Below, one piece after another: positions 6,023 through 7,199 of a stretch of DNA of 7,199 bases. This DNA is from JBKPCD01 sp046727175 (GTDB taxonomy: Bacteria; Acidobacteriota; Vicinamibacteria; Vicinamibacterales; 2-12-FULL-66-21), in NCBI GenBank assembly GCA_046727175.1, contig JBKPCD010000293.1:1-7199 (forward strand), given 5' to 3'. The position numbers and the translations under genes are program-made. Position 1 is the first letter of the stretch. Each line of letters starts with the position of its first letter. The notes under the pieces were generated by a model. The model had not been told where the DNA came from. It worked only from the letters and a program-made list of their open reading frames with translations, and made no database searches.

Positions 6023-7069
6023 TCATCGATCGGCTCGCCCTTCAATCACTGCGTAGATTCGTGCAACGGCGACCGGATTGACGCCAGGGCCGGTGATCGA
6101 CGCGAAATGCACCTTGTGTGCGGTCATGTCGATGCGCTTCGCGGCATTCTCAGCCGACACGTGCGCGTCGTGCAGGGCCGCCGCCTGTTTCCAGAGATCG
6201 CGCAGGTACGCCTGGAAATAGCCGATCCGCTCCTTGCCCTTGAACGGCTCGCCATGACCCGGAATCACGTCGTCGAAGTCGAGCGCCGCGAGCTTGTCGA
6301 GCGCGTCAGGCCACTCGTTGACGAACCCGTCGACGAGGTTCGCGATGCCGTTGACGAGCAGGTCGCCCGTGCAGACGACGCGCTCCTTCGGTAGATACAC
6401 GACCACGTCGCCGCCGGTGTGACCGCGACCGAAGAACAGCAACCTGATCTCGCGTCCGTCGCGGATGAGCGTCATGGTCTGCGCAAAGGTCACGTTTGGC
6501 GGCACCGGCTGGATCTCTTTCAATTGCTCCTGGTACGCGCGCTGAACGCGCACCTGCTGCTCGAGGCGAGCCTTTGCCGCGGGATCCTGCTCAACCGCGG
6601 CGCGCGCTTCGGTGTCGGCGATCTGCTTCGGCAGCGCCGCAACCGAATTGACGAAGATCGGTTCATGCAGGAAATCGCCCGCCAGCTTCGCGCGCGTAAA
6701 CTCGTGTCCGAAGATCGCCACCTCCGGCCCGAACACCTGGTTGCCGTCGGTGTGATCGAAGTGGAAGTGCGTATTGACGAGAAAGCGGACCGGCTTCTCC
6801 GTGATCGTCTTGATTTCACTGAGCATCACACGCGCCGCTTCCGGCGTGATGTGCGAGTCGACGACGAGCACGTCATTCGCGTTGACGATCACGGCCGAAT
6901 TGGCGCCGACGTTCAGCACGCCGCTGCCAAGCGCGCTGTAGATGCCGGGTTGAAGCTGCTGGAATTTGTACGCAGGTCCCGATGGGACCGGCGCAGGACC
7001 CTGGGAATGAACCGCTGCAGCGAGAGTTCCCGCCGCTAGCAGGACTATGGTGAGGACGATTCGCCTCAT
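6023..7069 (-). CDS. Exported metallo-beta-lactamase-fold hydrolase
   Basis: A 348-residue MBL-superfamily protein. Residues 1-22 form a signal peptide (MRR, hydrophobic core, likely cleavage near AVHS-Q), so it should act in the periplasm or outside. The metal site is complete: HFHFDH (His101, His103, Asp105, His106), His217 in GRGHTGGD, Asp236 in CTGDLL and His272 in PGHGEP. The overall pattern resembles subclass B3-like or quinoprotein-relay-type MBLs; substrate is unknown and beta-lactam hydrolysis should not be assumed. A charged, mostly helical stretch at about 143-188 separates the first two metal motifs. The ATG at 7069 has GGAG at 7075-7078 on the minus strand, 5 bases upstream; extending to 7150 would add 27 residues ahead of the signal peptide. 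The RNase gene follows 58 bases downstream and may be co-transcribed. Confidence 0.92.
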   Translation of the reverse strand: MRRIVLTIVLLAAGTLAAAVHSQGPAPVPSGPAYKFQQLQPGIYSALGSGVLNVGANSAVIVNANDVLVVDSHITPEAARVMLSEIKTITEKPVRFLVNTHFHFDHTDGNQVFGPEVAIFGHEFTRAKLAGDFLHEPIFVNSVAALPKQIADTEARAAVEQDPAAKARLEQQVRVQRAYQEQLKEIQPVPPNVTFAQTMTLIRDGREIRLLFFGRGHTGGDVVVYLPKERVVCTGDLLVNGIANLVDGFVNEWPDALDKLAALDFDDVIPGHGEPFKGKERIGYFQAYLRDLWKQAAALHDAHVSAENAAKRIDMTAHKVHFASITGPGVNPVAVARIYAVIEGRADR

Positions 7070-7085
7070 GTAAGCTCCGAGCGTG

Positions 7086-7091
7086 AGTATA
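7086..7091 (-). promoter_or_regulatory. Candidate -10 box for the MBL-fold gene
   Basis: On the minus strand TATACT lies 16 bases before the ATG, in the only AT-rich patch of the spacer. It matches the TATAAT consensus at 5 of 6 positions. No good -35 hexamer sits at 16-18 bases, and the resulting leader would be very short. It is weak evidence. Confidence 0.3.
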
Positions 7092-7131
7092 TTCGTTGAG
7101 CAGAACGGCGGGCTAAGGCAACTGCCTCGTT

Positions 7132-7197
7132 TTACGGCTCTAGGATCCAATGCAGAGCGGTGTCGATTTCGGTGAAGACGCGCAGCGGAGGTCCGGT
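7132..7197 (-). CDS. C-terminal end of an unidentified protein (21 codons visible)
   Basis: On the minus strand one frame entering from the window edge reads PLRVFTEIDTALHWILEP and then stops with TAA at 7132-7134. The alternation of a strand-like RVF and an amphipathic helix ending in a Trp is common at the C-terminus of SpoIIAA/STAS-like and similar small alpha/beta domains. Too little is visible to name a family. It ends 62 bases before the MBL-fold start codon, so it is the likely upstream neighbour on the same strand. Confidence 0.5.
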   Translation of the reverse strand, partial: TGPPLRVFTEIDTALHWILEP

Positions 7198-7199
7198 TC

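Noticed and set aside
6419..7039. A 206-codon plus-strand open frame antisense to the MBL-fold gene
   Set aside because: It is Arg/Leu/Asp-rich without motifs, while the minus strand has a signal peptide and complete metal site.
7116..7127. AGGCA/TGCCT hairpin as a terminator of the upstream partial gene
   Set aside because: The stem is only 5 pairs with a 2-base loop and has no T tract in the minus direction.

Overview
The window is a high-GC bacterial chromosome segment with two convergent transcription units that meet at about 4392-4455. Densely packed plus-strand genes, GC-rich third positions and short repetitive intergenic elements (GAAGTACGAAG-type, GGGAC/GTCCC-type and ATGGAAR/ACGGAAG heptamers) suggest a soil or sediment phylum such as Acidobacteriota (Vicinamibacteria-like). 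That assignment rests on general appearance only and is an inference. There are no tRNA or rRNA genes, CRISPR arrays, transposases or phage genes.

Left arm, plus strand (1-4391). It opens with the C-terminal part of a thiamine-diphosphate (TPP) enzyme of the acetolactate synthase/decarboxylase superfamily. A complete NAD(P)-dependent aldehyde dehydrogenase follows, then three consecutive methionine-salvage enzymes: MtnB (methylthioribulose-1-phosphate dehydratase), MtnD (acireductone dioxygenase) and MtnC (enolase-phosphatase, acireductone synthase). MtnB, MtnC and MtnD together convert 5-methylthioribulose-1-phosphate to 2-keto-4-methylthiobutyrate (KMTB) and formate. No MtnA, MtnK or MtnP is visible; they may lie upstream or elsewhere. 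The TPP enzyme and aldehyde dehydrogenase could form a side branch, KMTB to methional to 3-methylthiopropionate, but this is a hypothesis from gene order.

Right arm, minus strand (4456-7199). Reading from the right edge there is the last 21 codons of an unidentified protein, then an exported metallo-beta-lactamase-fold hydrolase with a signal peptide and complete metal-binding motifs, then a short RNB-domain (RNase II/R superfamily) exoribonuclease with a C-terminal S1-like domain.

The most unusual structure is in the junctions. Nearly every non-overlapping junction in the left arm carries a different small repeat. Before the aldehyde dehydrogenase there is a GGGACC hairpin; between mtnB and mtnD a GAAGTACGAAG repeat with a distant inverted copy; between mtnD and mtnC an array of four hairpins that ends 9 bases before the mtnC start codon. 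At the convergent mtnC/RNase junction two heptamer arrays point at each other, and the last codons of both genes lie in them. No stretch over 300 bases lacks a gene.
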